Below are positions 5,897 to 7,319 of a stretch of DNA of 7,319 bases, one piece after another; within the stretch, counting starts at the first letter, position 1, and each line of letters begins with the position of its first letter. A program made the position numbers and the translations under genes. The stretch comes from SURF-24 sp964537965 (lineage in GTDB: Bacteria; Bacteroidota; Ignavibacteria; Ignavibacteriales; SURF-24): NCBI GenBank assembly GCA_964537965.1, contig CAZIDB010000230.1, positions 1 to 7,319 of the forward strand, written 5' to 3'. The notes below the pieces were generated by a model. That model worked only from the letters and a program-made list of their open reading frames with translations. It did no database searches and was not told the DNA's origin.

Positions 5897-7319
5897 ATGA
5901 AAAGTTTTTGGTACATTTTAAACAAAGCATTATCATTTACTTTTTTAATGTTCTCATTATTTCTGTTGATGAATTCAGAAAGTAATTCACAATCAAGAGA
6001 AAAAATTCTTTTCACTGAAGAATGGAAATTTAATCTGGGTGATGTTTCTGAAGGAGAGAAAACTAACCTTGATGATTCAAACTGGAGAGTATTGGATTTA
6101 CCGCACGACTGGAGTGTTGAAGGCGAATTTTCCAAAGATCATCCTGCAGATTATTATGGCGGCGCTTTGCCGGGTGGTACTGGCTGGTACAGAAAATCTT
6201 TTACAATAAATGAATCTGATAAGGAAAAATTATTTTTCATAGACTTTGATGGTATTTACAAAAATGGAGAAGTTTGGATTAATGAACACTACCTTGGAAA
6301 ACGTCCTTACGGTTACAGTTCTTTCCGTTATGAACTTACTCCTTTTCTGAAATACGGAAACGAAAAAAATATTATTGCGGTTAAAGTCGACAATTCAAAA
6401 CAGCCTAATTCAAGGTGGTACTCGGGATCAGGAATTTACAGAAACGTCTGGCTTATAAAGACTAATAAAATTCATATTGATCATTGGGGTACATTTATAA
6501 CTACGCCTGAAGTGAATGAAAAGTATTCAAATGTCGATCTTCAAATAAAAATTAATAACTCCTTGAACAGTAAACAAACCGTAACAGTAAAGACAATTAT
6601 TTATGATAAAACCGGTAAACAGGTTACAGCGGTTAAAACGAATCAGGATTTATTACCGGGTTCCTTAAATGAATTTACACATCAGCTTAAAGTTGATGAT
6701 CCTGAGCTTTGGTCAATTGAAAATCCTTACCTGTATAATGTTGTTACTTATGTTGAAAAGGACGGCAAAGAAATAGACAGATACGAAACGCCGTTTGGTA
6801 TCCGCACTTTTTATTTTGATGCTCTTAAAGGATTTTTCCTTAATGGAAAGCCAATGAAGATCAACGGCGTATGTAATCATCATGATCTGGGATTTCTTGG
6901 CGCCGCAATAAATTACCGGGCACTTGAGCGTCAGCTTGAAATTATGAAAGGGATGGGAGTTAACAGCATACGTACTTCACATAATCCTCCGGCACCTGAA
7001 TTACTTGAGTTGTGTGATAAAATGGGTTTCCTTGTAATGGATGAAGCCTTCGATATGTGGAAAATAAAAAAGGTTGATTTTGATTACTCACTTGACTGGG
7101 ATGAATGGCACAAACGCGACCTTGAAGATTTAGTGCTTAGAGATAGAAATCATCCATGCGTTTTTATGTGGAGCATCGGCAATGAAATTCCAGAACAATG
7201 GGACAGTACCGGAATCCCTATGACAAAAGAACTAGTTGGGATTATAAAAAATCTTGATAAAACTCGTCCTGTTATGTCAAATCTAAATGACCCGCAGCCG
7301 AAAAACTTTTTATATAAAT
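5897..7319 (+). CDS. GH2 beta-galactosidase-type glycoside hydrolase (3' truncated by window end)
   Basis: There are 474 codons visible without a stop. This is a retaining family GH2 hydrolase, probably a periplasmic beta-galactosidase. A signal peptide covers about residues 1-31 (basic start, FTFLMFSLFLLM, then polar NSESNSQS). The GH2 N-terminal jelly-roll spans about 36-195, with LPHDWSVEG at 68-76, GWYRKSF, a WINEHYLGKRPYGYSSF stretch and SGSGIYRNVWL. The Ig-like middle domain spans about 200-305. The TIM barrel starts near 310: GVCNHHDLG (324-332), the family signature N-S-I-R-T-S-H-N-P-P (356-365), MDEAFDMW, and WSIGNE with the acid/base Glu430. The catalytic nucleophile Glu and any C-terminal modules lie beyond the window. 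Related GH2 enzymes also include beta-glucuronidases and beta-mannosidases. Beta-galactosidase is preferred because of the overall motif set and the GH31 neighbour, a pairing expected for side-chain trimming of xyloglucan. The start is set by AAGGA at 5884-5888, and the gene is likely in an operon with GH31. Confidence 0.88.
   Translation, partial: MKSFWYILNKALSFTFLMFSLFLLMNSESNSQSREKILFTEEWKFNLGDVSEGEKTNLDDSNWRVLDLPHDWSVEGEFSKDHPADYYGGALPGGTGWYRKSFTINESDKEKLFFIDFDGIYKNGEVWINEHYLGKRPYGYSSFRYELTPFLKYGNEKNIIAVKVDNSKQPNSRWYSGSGIYRNVWLIKTNKIHIDHWGTFITTPEVNEKYSNVDLQIKINNSLNSKQTVTVKTIIYDKTGKQVTAVKTNQDLLPGSLNEFTHQLKVDDPELWSIENPYLYNVVTYVEKDGKEIDRYETPFGIRTFYFDALKGFFLNGKPMKINGVCNHHDLGFLGAAINYRALERQLEIMKGMGVNSIRTSHNPPAPELLELCDKMGFLVMDEAFDMWKIKKVDFDYSLDWDEWHKRDLEDLVLRDRNHPCVFMWSIGNEIPEQWDSTGIPMTKELVGIIKNLDKTRPVMSNLNDPQPKNFLYK

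Noticed and set aside
5872..5898. Direct repeat TTAACCAT as an attachment or insertion target duplication
   Set aside because: It is only 8 bp in AT-rich sequence, 19 bp apart from start to start, with no mobile element between the copies.
4227..6135. Several open frames on the minus strand (4227-4451, 4901-5203, 5175-5372, 5350-5559, 5872-6135)
   Set aside because: All lie antisense to the GH31 or GH2 genes or across the N gap, show no domain or signal, and have compositions expected of frame shadows.
1..7319. CRISPR arrays, tRNA/rRNA genes, insertion sequences, defence or phage genes
   Set aside because: No regularly spaced repeats, no conserved RNA gene sequence, no transposase motif and no terminal inverted repeats were seen.

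Overview
The window looks like a piece of a Bacteroidota/Ignavibacteria-type genome. It is AT-rich, and its genes carry strong purine-rich Shine-Dalgarno sites. The evidence for this lineage is a PorV/PorQ-family outer-membrane barrel, a protein ending in a type IX secretion (T9SS)-like C-terminal domain with a VVPNPY motif, an IPT/TIG lipoprotein, and large secreted glycoside hydrolases. The lineage call is inferred from protein families, not from a marker gene. A run of exactly 100 N (5443-5542) suggests a scaffolded draft or metagenome assembly.

Layout: all five recognisable genes are on the + strand. Positions 2-589 hold the 3' end of a secreted or surface protein (fibronectin-III-like part plus T9SS-like C-terminal domain). 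Positions 601-1617 hold a PorV/PorQ-family protein, 11 nt downstream, with its Shine-Dalgarno overlapping the previous stop. Positions 1730-2944 hold an IPT/TIG plus beta-propeller lipoprotein. A hairpin followed by a T-run covers the end of that gene and may close this first, envelope-protein unit. After a 211-nt intergenic region with another hairpin come two sugar hydrolases: a GH31 alpha-xylosidase-type enzyme with an inserted PA14 domain (3156-5812, interrupted by the N gap) and, 84 nt later, a GH2 beta-galactosidase-type enzyme (from 5897, running off the window end with 474 codons visible).

How the genes may work together: a GH31 of the PA14-insert type next to a GH2 is the pair expected for trimming xylose and galactose side chains of xyloglucan or a related plant glycan. 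The upstream envelope genes could supply surface display and glycan capture. The whole would then be a carbohydrate-utilisation locus, although no SusC/SusD pair, endoglucanase, sensor or regulator is visible here. Substrate and co-function are inferences.

Assembly point: the reading frame before the gap (762 codons) and after it (89 codons to a stop) both encode GH31, but in different phases across 100 N. The gap length is therefore a placeholder. The gene is most simply one intact GH31 with roughly 100-140 codons missing, not a frameshifted gene. I found no RNA genes, insertion sequences or CRISPR arrays. No previously undescribed system is clearly demonstrable; the more unusual points are listed as findings.
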